Assembly (NCBI RefSeq): GCF_903642285.1
Contig: NZ_CAHJWJ010000015.1
Location: 1 to 64,000, forward strand
DNA from: Sphingomonas bacterium
GTDB taxonomy: Bacteria > Pseudomonadota > Alphaproteobacteria > Sphingomonadales > Sphingomonadaceae
Length of the DNA: 64,000 nt
Direction of reading: 5' to 3'
The translations under genes and the position numbers were made by a program. Each line of letters opens with the position of its first letter. Positions within the stretch are counted from its first letter, which is position 1. The notes beneath the pieces were generated by a model. That model had not been told where the DNA came from. It made no database searches and worked only from the letters and a program-made list of their open reading frames with translations. This document shows, in pieces, positions 53,381 to 63,387 of this stretch.

Positions 53381-56300
53381 GCGGTTTTCTCGCCCCGCCC
53401 GTGACCGACGAATTTGCGGTTGCACTGCGTGCTTATGCAGCACCGACTTTCAGAGTGTTGCCGGACAAGAATGCACCACCGCCAAAAGCGCCGCGCAAAT
53501 CGTCGGTTACGCCGTCGTCGGGCCGCGTCTTGATCTTCGATACCGAGACGACGAGCGACGCGGCGCAATCGCTGCGGTTCGGCACCTATCAGTATCGCAG
53601 CGTCGACGTGCTGGAAGAATCCGGTATCTTCTACGACCCGGACGGCGTGACGTCGGACGAGCTAATCACACTGAGGGTATATGCCGACGCCAACGGCCTG
53701 ATGCTCCGCACCCGCGAAGAGTTCGTGGACGAGGTGTTTTTCGCTCAAGCTTATCAGCACCGCGCCACCATCGTCGGGTTCAATCTACCTTTCGATATAG
53801 CGCGCTTGGCGATCCGGCACGGCACTGCGCGCGTGCCGTTAGATAGCGAGACCGCGACAATGCGCGGCGCGTTCACCTTCGCTTTGTCGGGGCAGAAGAT
53901 TTACCCGACGATCCGGGTCAAACATATGTCGCAAAAGGCCGCGTCGATTTCCTTTGCGGCACCCATGCGCCAGCCAAACATGCGCGGGGAACGCAATCGC
54001 GGCATTCGTTCGGGCATTCGCCGCGGTCATTTCGTTGACGTGAAAACGCTCGCCAATGCCATCTTTGCAAGGGGCTTTTCGCTATCGACGTTGTCGCGAT
54101 TTTTGCAGGTTCCCAATCCAAAGCTCGATTACGATGACTTCACCGGACCGGTGACCGACGAAATGGTGCGCTATGCGGTCCGCGACGTGCAGGCGACGTG
54201 GGAATGCTACGTCGAACTGATCGAACGGTTCGCCAAGTTGAACCTGACCCGGACCATCCCGGAAAAGGTTTATAGCGAAGCGAGCATCGGCAAAGGCTAT
54301 ATCCGCGAAATGGGCGTCGTCCCGTGGCGCGAAGCGCAGCCCGACATTCCCCGGCATATTCTAGCCCGGATTATGTCGAGTTATTACGGCGGTAGATCGG
54401 AGGTGCGGATACGGCGCGAAATCCGCCAAGTCATGTTGTGTGATTTCCTGTCGATGTATCCGACCGTCTGCACGCTGATGGGGCTGTGGCGCTTCGTGAT
54501 CGCGGACGGCATGAAGTGGCGCGATACGATCGAGGAAACGAGGGCGTTGCTCGATCGGATCGACTTGGCGGCGCTGCAATCGCAAGCGACGTGGAGTGGA
54601 TTGACGACACTCGTCCGGGTGCTGCCCGATGCCGACATTTTCCCTGTCCGCGCCGGGTATGAGGGTGAAGCCGCGACCACCATTGGTGCGAACTATCTGA
54701 GTGCCGACTGTCCATTATGGTTCACGCTCGCCGATTGCATCGCCGCCAAATTACTGACGGGCAAAGTCCCGGAAATTGTCGAAGCCATGACCTTTTCGCC
54801 GGGAGACGTGCAACCCGGTTTGCGCCCTATCGATATAGCCGGAAAACCCGAATACGGCGTGAACCCGGTAACGACCGACTTTTTCAAGCGCGTTATCGAA
54901 CTTCGCCAATCGGTCAAACGGGAGATGAAAGCCGCCACGGGTGACGAGCGTGTCCGGCTCGATACCGAACAGCACGCGCTGAAAATCTGCGCAAACTCGA
55001 CCAGCTACGGCATTTGGGTAGAGGTCAATGTCGAGACGCGGCCATTCCGGAAGGCGGTGACGGTGCATAGCGCGACATGCCAGCCGTACAGCTTCAAGAC
55101 CGACAAAGCCGAAATGCCGGGGACCTATTTTCACCCGCTTTTGGCAACGTTGATAACCGGCGCTGCACGGCTGATGCTCGCCATCGCCGAACGGCTCATT
55201 ATCGATCAGGGCTTGGACTGGTCGTTTTGCGACACGGACAGCATGGCGATTGCCAAGCCGGACGACATGGTACCCGACGAGTTCGGACGGCGGAGCGCTA
55301 CCGTGGTCGAATGGTTTGCCGCGCTCAACCCCTATGACTTTGGGGGGTCGATCCTGAAAATCGAGGGCGTGAATGCGTCACTTGAAACGGGCAGGCCGGA
55401 GCCGCTTCATTGTCTCGCTATTTCGTCCAAGCGGTACGCGCTGTTCAACTATGCGCCGGACGGCACGCCGATCATGCGCAAGGTGTCAGCGCATGGCCTT
55501 GGCCATTTGGTCAAACCGTATGGCGAGGATGAAGCGCCCTCCGAATTGCCTGTCCCGGACGAGTCCGTTTTAGGCACCGGTATCGAACGCTGGCACTGCG
55601 ATTTATGGCATCACATCGTCATCGCCGCGCTTGGTGACACACCTGATCAGGTCCGGCTCGATTATCACCCGGCGCTGCGCGGGTCCGCGATCAGCCGCTA
55701 TTCCGCCACGTCGCCGGAATTGCTCGGTTGGTTCAAAAGCTACAACGCAACCCGTGCCTATCGCGATCAGGTAAAGCCGTTCGGATTTCTACTGTCGATG
55801 ACCGAGGCATTTGGATTTGATGTCGAACGTGTCGTCGCCGGTCCACGGAAGGGGCGGCGTAAAAAGACCGGCAAGATGAAGCCAATTGCGCCGTTCGATA
55901 CCGACCATGCGATTGCTGTCGCATCGGCATTTGATCGGGACACCGGTCAACCTGTCGCCGCGTCCGCGCTCAAAACCTACGCCAGCGCGCTTGCCCAATA
56001 TCATCTTTCGCCTGAATCGAAATTTCTCAATGCGGATTATGATGACCGGGGGACGACGATCAGGCGGCATGTACGCATGACCGGGACGCAGCATATCGGG
56101 AAGGAATCGCACGATTGGGAAAGGCAAGCCGTGCTTGGGCTGTGTCTCGACAGCGAGGTAGCTTATGGCGCTGCACCAGACGATGTGACCGACAAACTGC
56201 ACGCGTTCGTTGCAGAATTTGGCCAGCCACAAGCGGCGAAAGCGCTAGGGATTTCAGCGAAACGGTTGATGTTACTAGCGTCCGGCGAAGCATTCAAAGG

Positions 56301-56538
56301 GCAGGAAACCCTTCTGATGAGGGCCGCTTCACGTTTGCCTGACGCGTCACGTTTATGCGCAAAATTGCGGCATGATCGGCACATCGAGCAAAGCGACCTC
56401 AAGGAGGCGGTGAAACGGGACGGGCTTCGCGCCACGGCGCGGCGGCTCGAAATCGATCCGTCCAATCTGCGCCGTCACCTCAACGCCGCGTCAGGGAGCG
56501 CATCTCATCTTCGGACTAGAATCACGCCTTCCCAATAA
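53377..56538 (+). CDS. polB: Family B DNA polymerase with 3'-5' exonuclease
   Basis: 1053 residues. Exonuclease motifs: I at 53-60 (IFDTETTS), II at 134-140 (GFNLPFD), III at 266-270 (YAVRD). Polymerase motifs: A at 356-363 (DFLSMYPT), B at 536-545 (KICANSTSYG), C at 617-622 (FCDTDS). All catalytic acidic residues are present, so it looks active. The C-terminal part after about residue 900 contains helix-turn-helix-like segments (PQAAKALGISAKRLMLLASG, LRATARRLEIDPSNLRRHLN), unusual for a polymerase. In casposons the PolB copies the element during transposition. The start overlaps the HNH stop. Confidence 0.93.
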   Translation: MSGFLAPPVTDEFAVALRAYAAPTFRVLPDKNAPPPKAPRKSSVTPSSGRVLIFDTETTSDAAQSLRFGTYQYRSVDVLEESGIFYDPDGVTSDELITLRVYADANGLMLRTREEFVDEVFFAQAYQHRATIVGFNLPFDIARLAIRHGTARVPLDSETATMRGAFTFALSGQKIYPTIRVKHMSQKAASISFAAPMRQPNMRGERNRGIRSGIRRGHFVDVKTLANAIFARGFSLSTLSRFLQVPNPKLDYDDFTGPVTDEMVRYAVRDVQATWECYVELIERFAKLNLTRTIPEKVYSEASIGKGYIREMGVVPWREAQPDIPRHILARIMSSYYGGRSEVRIRREIRQVMLCDFLSMYPTVCTLMGLWRFVIADGMKWRDTIEETRALLDRIDLAALQSQATWSGLTTLVRVLPDADIFPVRAGYEGEAATTIGANYLSADCPLWFTLADCIAAKLLTGKVPEIVEAMTFSPGDVQPGLRPIDIAGKPEYGVNPVTTDFFKRVIELRQSVKREMKAATGDERVRLDTEQHALKICANSTSYGIWVEVNVETRPFRKAVTVHSATCQPYSFKTDKAEMPGTYFHPLLATLITGAARLMLAIAERLIIDQGLDWSFCDTDSMAIAKPDDMVPDEFGRRSATVVEWFAALNPYDFGGSILKIEGVNASLETGRPEPLHCLAISSKRYALFNYAPDGTPIMRKVSAHGLGHLVKPYGEDEAPSELPVPDESVLGTGIERWHCDLWHHIVIAALGDTPDQVRLDYHPALRGSAISRYSATSPELLGWFKSYNATRAYRDQVKPFGFLLSMTEAFGFDVERVVAGPRKGRRKKTGKMKPIAPFDTDHAIAVASAFDRDTGQPVAASALKTYASALAQYHLSPESKFLNADYDDRGTTIRRHVRMTGTQHIGKESHDWERQAVLGLCLDSEVAYGAAPDDVTDKLHAFVAEFGQPQAAKALGISAKRLMLLASGEAFKGQETLLMRAASRLPDASRLCAKLRHDRHIEQSDLKEAVKRDGLRATARRLEIDPSNLRRHLNAASGSASHLRTRITPSQ

Positions 56539-56575
56539 TTAAGGGGCGTGCCAGACTGTACGAGGGGGAGTACGC

Positions 56576-58159
56576 ATGGCTCGTGGACGGCCGAAAAGAA
56601 CGGCAGCGGAGCCAATTAGCCCTAGCATTCGGGCGTTTGAAGCACCGCTATGGGCGGCGGCGGACAAGCTGCGCGGCAACATGGACGCTGCGGAATACAA
56701 ACACGTCGCACTTGGGCTGATCTTCCTCAAATACATTTCTGACCGTTTCAACGAGCGCCATGCGGAAGCGATGGCTGATCCCGAACTATGCTTTATGGCA
56801 TGGGAGAAGGATTGGTATGTAGCCGAAAATGTGTTCTGGGTGCCGGAAAATGCACGGTGGGAGTATCTGAAGGATAACGCCACCAGCACCAGGCCGACGA
56901 TTGGCGAACTGATCGATACGGCCATGATCGCCATCGAAAGCGAGAATCCAACGCTCAAAGGCGTGCTGACCAAAAACTATGCCCGGCCTGAGCTGGACCA
57001 GACTAAGCTGGCTGAAGTGGTAAAGCTGTTTTCTGATCTCGCTTTCCGCGATCAACATCACGGGCAAGACGTGCTGGGCCGGGTCTATGAATATTTCCTG
57101 GGCCAGTTTGCCATCGCTGAAGGCAAGCGCGGTGGGCAGTATTACACCGCAGGATGCGTCGTGCGTCTGCTGGTGGCTATGATCGAGCCGTTCAAGGGCC
57201 GTGTCTATGACCCTTGTTGCGGGTCAGGCGGCATGTTCGTGCAGTCCGAACAGTTCATCGAAGCGCACGAAGGTGGGCGCAACGACATTTCCATCTATGG
57301 GCAAGAATCTAACCCAACGACATGGCGGTTGGCCAAGATGAACCTTGCCATCCGGGGCATCGAGGCGAACCTTGGCAGCAAATGGGCGGACAGTTTCCAC
57401 GAGGATATGCACCCCAGCATCAAGGCGGATTACATCCTCGCCAACCCGCCGTTCAATGCCAGCGATTGGGGGCAAGAACGGTTGCAGGGCGATCTGCGCT
57501 GGCAATTCGGCACGCCACCCACTGGCAATGCCAACTTCGGCTGGGTCCAGCATATTTACTACCATCTGGCCCCGCATGGCATCGCGGGTTTCGTGCTGGC
57601 TAATGGATCACTATCCAGCCAGCAGTCAGGAGAAGGCGAAATCCGGCAGAAGCTGATCGAAAAAGACGTGATTGACTGCATCGTAGCGCTGCCCGGCCAG
57701 CTTTTCTCGACCACGCAGATCCCGGTGTGCCTCTGGTTCGTCGCCCGCGACAAATCGAACGGCATAGTAAAAGACAAGAAGCTGCGTGACCGGCGCGGTG
57801 ACGTGCTGTTCATCGACGCCCGCAATATCGGCACGATGGTTACGCGGACGCTGAAAGAGCTCACCGCTGATGACGTGGCGACCATCGCTGATACCTATCA
57901 TGCGTGGCGCGAAAAGGGCGGCAAGTATGAGGACGTGCCGGGCTTCGCCAAATCGGTAAAAATCGAGGACATTGCTGCCAAGCGGTTCGTGCTCACTCCC
58001 GGCATGTATGTCGATCAGGCGGCGCGGGCTCCCGATAGCGAAGCATTCTCAGACAAAATCACCCGGCTTACCGCGACGCTGAAAACGCAGATGGAGCGCG
58101 GTAACGTGTTGGATCAGGAAATCTGCAACCAACTAAAGAAGGTTGGCTATGGCTGGTGA
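56576..58159 (+). CDS. hsdM: Type I restriction-modification system DNA methyltransferase subunit (HsdM)
   Basis: 527 residues. The N-terminal helical domain ([40 protein letters not shown]) is followed by the N6-adenine methyltransferase domain: [20 protein letters not shown], the SAM motif [16 protein letters not shown] at about residue 210, and the catalytic [12 protein letters not shown] (NPPF) at about residue 290. It methylates adenine at the sequence defined by HsdS. Its stop overlaps the hsdS start. Part of the casposon cargo. Confidence 0.95.
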   Translation: MARGRPKRTAAEPISPSIRAFEAPLWAAADKLRGNMDAAEYKHVALGLIFLKYISDRFNERHAEAMADPELCFMAWEKDWYVAENVFWVPENARWEYLKDNATSTRPTIGELIDTAMIAIESENPTLKGVLTKNYARPELDQTKLAEVVKLFSDLAFRDQHHGQDVLGRVYEYFLGQFAIAEGKRGGQYYTAGCVVRLLVAMIEPFKGRVYDPCCGSGGMFVQSEQFIEAHEGGRNDISIYGQESNPTTWRLAKMNLAIRGIEANLGSKWADSFHEDMHPSIKADYILANPPFNASDWGQERLQGDLRWQFGTPPTGNANFGWVQHIYYHLAPHGIAGFVLANGSLSSQQSGEGEIRQKLIEKDVIDCIVALPGQLFSTTQIPVCLWFVARDKSNGIVKDKKLRDRRGDVLFIDARNIGTMVTRTLKELTADDVATIADTYHAWREKGGKYEDVPGFAKSVKIEDIAAKRFVLTPGMYVDQAARAPDSEAFSDKITRLTATLKTQMERGNVLDQEICNQLKKVGYGW

Positions 58160-59465
58160 CGCGCCATCGGAACTGTATGCTCCCGCATTCAATTTCGGAG
58201 CTGATCCGCAACCACTCTTGCATCTCGCAGAATGGATCAACGGACTGGCTTTCAAGAATATCGCCTTCACGGACGATGGACTGCCTGTCGTAAAGATCGC
58301 TGAGATAAAAAGCGGCTTTTCCGATGCAACAAAGCGCACGAACGGAGTCTATGATGATCGAGTTCGATTGCGCAATGGGGACCTTCTATTTTGCTGGTCG
58401 GGCCAACCGGAAACCTCAATCGGAACATTTGTCTGGGATAAAGGCGATGCTTGGCTGAATCAGCACATCTTTCGTGTCCTGCCAGGTAACGGCATTGATA
58501 GGCGTTTTTTTCGCTTCCTCATGCTTTATTTGCAACCCAACTTTCAGGAAATTGCACGCAACAAACAGACCACTGGGCTTGGCCACGTAACCAAGGGCGA
58601 TCTTGGGATTATGATGGTCCAGTTGCCTTCGCGGCGTGAACAAGAGCGGATTGCCGGTGCATTGCAAGCGGTTCAGGACAAACTTGACCTCAACCGCCAA
58701 ATGGCCGCTACACTTGAGGAAACGGCACGAGCGCTGTTCAAAAGTTGGTTTGTCGATTTTGACCCTGTCCACGCCAAAGCCGGAGGCCGCGACACCGGCC
58801 AATCTGCCGAAATCGCCGCGCTGTTCCCGGACCGCTTTGACGATGAGGGATTGCCGGATGGCTGGCGCAGCGGCTCGCTAGATGACTTAGCTGATACCAA
58901 CTCAGAAAGCTGGAAGGCGTCATCACACCCAGAAGAAGTCGAATATGTTGATCTCTCAAACTGCAAGTGGGGAAATATAGACGGAACAGCGCAATATAGA
59001 TGGGAAGACGCCCCCAGCCGCGCACGACGTATAGCGCGTGCAGGGGATACTATTTTTGGCACGGTCCGCCCCGGCAACGGCTCATATGCCTTTGTCGGTA
59101 GGGAAGGTCTAACCGTTAGCACAGGATTTGCAGTCTTGCGGCCAAAGGAAGTGATCTATCGAGAGATAGTCTATTTCGCGGCTACGAGCATCGATAATAT
59201 TCGATGGCTTGAACAATTGGCGGCTGGTCATGGGGGCGCGTATCCGGCCGTGAACCCAGACAAGGTCTCGGCAACTGCGGTGGTTGTTGTCTGTAAAAAA
59301 GTCGCTCAGGCGTTTTCCACCGCGACAGCCGACATGATCGACAGGATAGAATTGCTCAAACGAGAGTCGAGTGAGTTGGAACAGCTCCGCGACATGATCC
59401 TGCCCAAACTGCTGTCCGGCGAATTGCGCGTGGCAGGCGCTCAATCCGTGATCGCGGTTGCATAG
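58149..59465 (+). CDS. hsdS: Type I restriction-modification specificity subunit (HsdS)
   Basis: 438 residues with two target recognition domains. The first (residues about 15-150: [40 protein letters not shown]) is followed by the conserved helical spacer [40 protein letters not shown]. The second (about 235-400: [35 protein letters not shown]) is followed by the second spacer ([20 protein letters not shown]). ATG at 58149 overlaps hsdM by 11 bp. The recognition sequence cannot be predicted from the text. Confidence 0.93.
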   Translation: MAGDAPSELYAPAFNFGADPQPLLHLAEWINGLAFKNIAFTDDGLPVVKIAEIKSGFSDATKRTNGVYDDRVRLRNGDLLFCWSGQPETSIGTFVWDKGDAWLNQHIFRVLPGNGIDRRFFRFLMLYLQPNFQEIARNKQTTGLGHVTKGDLGIMMVQLPSRREQERIAGALQAVQDKLDLNRQMAATLEETARALFKSWFVDFDPVHAKAGGRDTGQSAEIAALFPDRFDDEGLPDGWRSGSLDDLADTNSESWKASSHPEEVEYVDLSNCKWGNIDGTAQYRWEDAPSRARRIARAGDTIFGTVRPGNGSYAFVGREGLTVSTGFAVLRPKEVIYREIVYFAATSIDNIRWLEQLAAGHGGAYPAVNPDKVSATAVVVVCKKVAQAFSTATADMIDRIELLKRESSELEQLRDMILPKLLSGELRVAGAQSVIAVA

Positions 59466-59473
59466 AGGGACTC

Positions 59474-60160
59474 ATGGCTTATCAGCTCCAGCTCCTGCGC
59501 AACCTCATCCAACGACACCCGGAGCGGGCAGGCAATCTTGAGTTGCACGTCCGGGCGCTGGAACAGAGCATCGAGCAACTACCCAACACCTGCCTTGCCA
59601 GCGTCCGCACGATCTTTGAGGCAGCCCAGGCTTCCATCGGGTTGTCCTTGAACATCGAGTTTGGCCGTGATGGCTTACCCGGTCGCATGACCAAGGTTAT
59701 CGAAGCCTTCGACTTCACGATGATCGATCACCCAGACGGTGATAAGATCCATGAAGAGCTTTCCGCACTTATTAAGGGCATTGAGGAAACGACTACCGCG
59801 CTTGCCCGCCTGAGCAATATTCCCAACATGCGCCATGGCGGCGCGCTCGATTGAGCGGTTTTGCAGCGCCAGCACGCCTACATGTTGGGCGGCCTATGCG
59901 ATGCGCTCGTATCGTTCCTGCTCGATGTTGCGTGGAGCCGACCGTCCGAAGAAGTGGAAGGGCCGTCCGGCCCGTCATATGATTTGGAAGGCGCATTCAA
60001 CGACAATCTCGACAGTGATTACGAGCTGGTGAAAATCGCCGGGTCGATTTTTGAACCCAGCCGCATCCTCTTCACGTTGGACGCCACGCAATATGAGGCA
60101 GCACTTACCGAATGGCGGCTGGCCAATCCCGCCGAAGGGGAACAGGAAGCTGCCGCATGA
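59474..60160 (+). pseudogene. Abi_C-like (abortive infection) protein interrupted by an in-frame TGA
   Basis: The same frame runs through 59474-60160 except for TGA at 59852-59854. The first part (QLLRNLIQRHPERAGNLELH, VRTIFEAAQASIGLSLNIEF, EETTTALARLSNIPNMRHGG) and the part after the stop (LQRQHAYMLGGLCDALVSFL, LDVAWSRPSEEVEG) together form one protein of 228 residues that fits Abi_C-type abortive-infection proteins, with the RHGG...HAYMLGG motif straddling the stop. The TGA stands where a Trp (TGG) would fit, a one-base change. Downstream hsdR overlaps its end (ATGA), so translation of the 3' part would matter for coupling. Confidence 0.65.
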
Positions 60161-63100
60161 CCTATCCCACCGGTGGCACTTCTCCTCCCGGCCGCTTTAA
60201 CGAGGGCGCGGTTGAACTGGCGGCCCTGAGCTGGCTCGACCTATCCGGTTGGCGGGTGCTGCGCGGAGATTATCTGGCCCCTGATGGGCCTATGAGCGCC
60301 CGGACTGACTACAAGCAAACGGTGCTGCTAGGGCAACTTCGCGATGCGCTCGCAACGCTCAATCCCGATGCAACCTCAACGATGGTTGAAGCGGCGGTGC
60401 GGGCCGTGCTGGCTGCGCCAACCCAAAATCTGCTCGAAAACAACCGGGCATTCCACGAGCTGCTGGTGTTCGGCGTTCCGGTGGAATTGAACGAAAATGG
60501 CCAAACCCGTACAGTCCGCCTGCGCTTGATCGACCAGAAGAAGCCCGAAAACAACAGCTTCATCGCCGCAAATCAGTTTGTGGTGCAGGCACAGCGGCAC
60601 ACGATCAGGCCAGACATCGTGCTGTTCATCAACGGCTTGCCGCTAGCGGTGCTAGAACTAAAAAATCCTGCCGATGAAAACGCCACGATGGAACGTGCAC
60701 ACGAGCAACTCCAGAATTACAAGAACAAGGCACCTGAACTGTTCCGCTTCAACGCGGCGTTGGTAATCAGCGACGGAATGGAAGCGCGCATCGGCTCGCT
60801 TACGGCAGGAGCGGACCGATTCCAGCCATGGCGGACCATCGACGGCGAAAAGCATGACGACTTTGACCGGGCGGAACTCGAAGTGCTTATCAAAGGCGCG
60901 TTCGATCCGGCGCGGTTTCTAGACCTGGCGTTCGATTATACGGCGTTTGAAATGGCCGATGGCGTGGTCAAATCGAAGAAGCTTGCAGGCTATCACCAGT
61001 TCCATGCCGTGCGCCGAGCACTGATCTCAACAGTCAAGGCAGCGGGCGAAGGCGGGCACCGCAAGGGGGGCGTGGTGTGGCACACCCAAGGCAGCGGCAA
61101 ATCGCTGACCATGCTGTTCTTCGTCCGCCAGCTTCAACTAGCGAAGAAGCTCAAAAATCCGACGATTGTTGTGGTTACGGACCGCAACGATTTAGACGAT
61201 CAGCTTTTCAAGACTTTCGCCGCGCATAGCAGCGCCATTCGCGGCACGCCGCAGAACGCCGATACCGTGGTGGCAGTGCGGGAACAGCTCAAGGTCGATA
61301 TTGGCGGGTTGGTATTTACGACCATCCAGCGGTTTCGGGGCGATGATGGCGAGCATCCCTTGCTCACCAGCCGCAGCAACGTGATCGTGATCGCGGATGA
61401 AGCGCACCGTTCGCAATACGGCCTCAACCGCCGCTTTGTGACACGCGGCGATGAAGTACGCGAAGAAGTGGGCTTCGCTGAATATCTGCGCCAAGCCCTG
61501 CCCAACGCGACCTTTATCGGCTTCACCGGTACGCCGATCGACGAAAGGGATCGCAGCACGGCGGCGGTGTTTGGCGACGTGATCGACACTTACGACATGA
61601 CCCAATCGGTCATCGACAGGGCGACGGTGCCAATCCACTATTCCGCCCGGCTAGCCAAGCTGATGCTGCGGCTTGATGCGGAACAACGCGAAGAGTTGGA
61701 CGCGCTGGCCGAAGAACTTACTGAAGGCAGCGACGTGCGCGCCGCCGAACAGCTGAAGGCAAAGTTCAGCCGATTTGAGGAAATTGTTGGCTCAAAAGAG
61801 CGCGTCGAAACCGTTGCCGCTGACATCGTTGCCCATTTCGAGGAACGCAAAATTGCAATGGGAGGCGGCAAGGGAATGATCGTGGCGATCAGTCGCCAGG
61901 TCGCCGTTGCCCTTTATGATGAGATCGCCCGTTTGCGCCCGGCGTGGGTTGGCGCTGATCCGGCGGATGACAGCGATGGTATGATGAAAGTCGTCATCAC
62001 CGGCAACAATGCCGATCCACAGACAATGCAGCCGCATATACGCACCAAGTCGCGATTGGAGGAGTTGGCAGACCGCTTCAAAAATCCACAGTCCGGCTTT
62101 GACCTTGTGATCGTGCGGGACATGTGGCTGACAGGCTTCGACGCGCCTTCCCTTCACACCCTTTATATCGACAAGCCGATGCGTGGACATGGCCTCATGC
62201 AAGCTATTGCGCGGGTCAACCGCGTGTTCGGTTCCAAGCCGGGCGGCCTGATCGTCGATTATCTCGGCATCGGTGCGGAGTTGCGGGCGGCATTGGCGCA
62301 ATACAGCGCCCGCGATCAGGAGCAAGTCAGCCTCAACATTGATGAGGCAGTGAGGCAGCTTCTGACGAAGGTTGAATCCGCGCTTTCCTTGCTCGGCAAG
62401 GTCAACTGGAAAGCGTTCTTCGACGCTGAACCAACCGCCCGCCTGACCATCCTTAAACAATGCCTTGAGGAAATACTATCAAGCGATCATCGCGCGGAGT
62501 TCGTTGATTTGGCGACCCAAGCTGAAGCGGCTTTTGCCATCGCATCGGGTGATGAACGCGCCTCTGCCAAACGTCAGGAAGTGGCTTTAATCGTCGCATT
62601 GCGTGCGAACCTCGTAAAATACACGGCTGGTAAGGACGGGCGCGGCAGGCAGGCGATGGAGCAGGAAATCCGCCAGCTAATGTCGCAAGCCGTAATGTCA
62701 GATGGCATTCTTGACGTGTTCAAGGACGCGGGCCTTGAGCGGCCCGATCTTGCAATCCTATCGGATGATTTCCTGCTAGAAGTAAAACAGTCAAAGCAAC
62801 CCAATTTGGCAGTTGAAACGTTGCGACGGTTGTTGCACGGCAACATCAAGGCCCGCAAACGGATGAACATCATTGAGGCCCGTAAGCTGAGTGAACGGCT
62901 GGACGATGTGCTGAAACGCTATCACAACCGGGCAGTCGATAGCTTGCAGGTTATTGATGAGTTGATTGCGTTGGCGCGTGACGTTTCTTCCTCCGCAAGG
63001 CGTGGCGATGAGCTGGGCATGGCACCTGAGGAGTTGGCCTTTTACGATGCTTTGGCGGAGAACGGGTCAGCCAGGGATTTGATGGAGCGCGATACGCTCC

Positions 63101-63303
63101 GCACATTGGCACAGCTGCTGGTTAAGGCTATCCGCAGCACGGTAACGGTTGATTGGACACAGAAGGAAAGCGTCCGAGCAAAAATGCGCATTGAAGTGCG
63201 AAAACTTCTAGCTCGATATGGCTACCCTCCAGATTTGCAAAGAGCAGCGGTTGACCTCGTTTTGGAACAGGCGAGTGCGATCGCGACTGATTGGTCAACA
63301 TGA
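60157..63303 (+). CDS. hsdR: Type I restriction endonuclease subunit (HsdR)
   Basis: 1048 residues. The N-terminal PD-(D/E)xK nuclease is visible in IRPDIVLFINGLPLAVLELK (about residues 151-170). The SF2 translocase follows: Walker A in WHTQGSGKSLTMLFF at about 305-319, FTTIQRFRGDD, the DEAH box in IADEAHRSQYGLNRR at about 412-426, FIGFTGTPIDERDRS, and the MWLTGFDAPSLHTLY, HGLMQAIARVNRVFG helicase motifs. It cuts unmethylated DNA after translocation. The start overlaps the Abi-like gene; the stop is 45 bp from the right inverted repeat, so it is the last casposon gene. Confidence 0.95.
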   Translation: MTYPTGGTSPPGRFNEGAVELAALSWLDLSGWRVLRGDYLAPDGPMSARTDYKQTVLLGQLRDALATLNPDATSTMVEAAVRAVLAAPTQNLLENNRAFHELLVFGVPVELNENGQTRTVRLRLIDQKKPENNSFIAANQFVVQAQRHTIRPDIVLFINGLPLAVLELKNPADENATMERAHEQLQNYKNKAPELFRFNAALVISDGMEARIGSLTAGADRFQPWRTIDGEKHDDFDRAELEVLIKGAFDPARFLDLAFDYTAFEMADGVVKSKKLAGYHQFHAVRRALISTVKAAGEGGHRKGGVVWHTQGSGKSLTMLFFVRQLQLAKKLKNPTIVVVTDRNDLDDQLFKTFAAHSSAIRGTPQNADTVVAVREQLKVDIGGLVFTTIQRFRGDDGEHPLLTSRSNVIVIADEAHRSQYGLNRRFVTRGDEVREEVGFAEYLRQALPNATFIGFTGTPIDERDRSTAAVFGDVIDTYDMTQSVIDRATVPIHYSARLAKLMLRLDAEQREELDALAEELTEGSDVRAAEQLKAKFSRFEEIVGSKERVETVAADIVAHFEERKIAMGGGKGMIVAISRQVAVALYDEIARLRPAWVGADPADDSDGMMKVVITGNNADPQTMQPHIRTKSRLEELADRFKNPQSGFDLVIVRDMWLTGFDAPSLHTLYIDKPMRGHGLMQAIARVNRVFGSKPGGLIVDYLGIGAELRAALAQYSARDQEQVSLNIDEAVRQLLTKVESALSLLGKVNWKAFFDAEPTARLTILKQCLEEILSSDHRAEFVDLATQAEAAFAIASGDERASAKRQEVALIVALRANLVKYTAGKDGRGRQAMEQEIRQLMSQAVMSDGILDVFKDAGLERPDLAILSDDFLLEVKQSKQPNLAVETLRRLLHGNIKARKRMNIIEARKLSERLDDVLKRYHNRAVDSLQVIDELIALARDVSSSARRGDELGMAPEELAFYDALAENGSARDLMERDTLRTLAQLLVKAIRSTVTVDWTQKESVRAKMRIEVRKLLARYGYPPDLQRAAVDLVLEQASAIATDWST

Positions 63304-63347
63304 CAATTTGAGGAGGTTGAACCGAAACCACCCGCAGTCATCAAAAG

Positions 63348-63387
63348 TGTGGTCAGCGGCTCAATTTCCTACCAGTATCACTATACC
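63348..63387. repeat. Right terminal inverted repeat of the casposon
   Basis: Read inwards from 63387 it begins GGTATAGTGATA and carries TGG, GGAAATTG and TGACCACA at the same offsets as the left end. It starts 45 bp after hsdR. Confidence 0.85.

Larger units (their letters stand above)
49134..63387. mobile_element. Casposon (Cas1-PolB self-synthesizing transposon) carrying a type I R-M system
   Basis: A 14,254-bp element defined by terminal inverted repeats (about 40 bp) and an 18-bp flanking direct repeat. The left and central part has the casposon core: solo Cas1, two HTH proteins, an HNH nuclease and a family B DNA polymerase. The right half holds hsdM, hsdS, an Abi_C-like gene and hsdR as cargo. 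There is no Cas2, CRISPR array, tyrosine or serine recombinase, or tRNA gene. Several parts (for example 51540-52330) are visibly less GC-rich than the host, a sign of transfer. Known casposons integrate with Cas1 and duplicate 14-15 or so bases; the same logic fits here. cas1 is broken by one base, so mobility of this copy is doubtful. The casposon assignment rests on cas1 + polB + HNH together with the ends. Confidence 0.9.

Noticed and set aside
53377..56538. Host DNA polymerase II (PolB)
   Set aside because: It is embedded in the element, co-translated with an HNH nuclease and much less GC-rich than neighbouring host genes; the C-terminal HTH-like segments are not those of Pol II.
49134..63387. 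Prophage or integrative conjugative element
   Set aside because: No tyrosine or serine recombinase, no tRNA attachment site, no structural, packaging or conjugation genes; the ends are inverted repeats with a short duplication.
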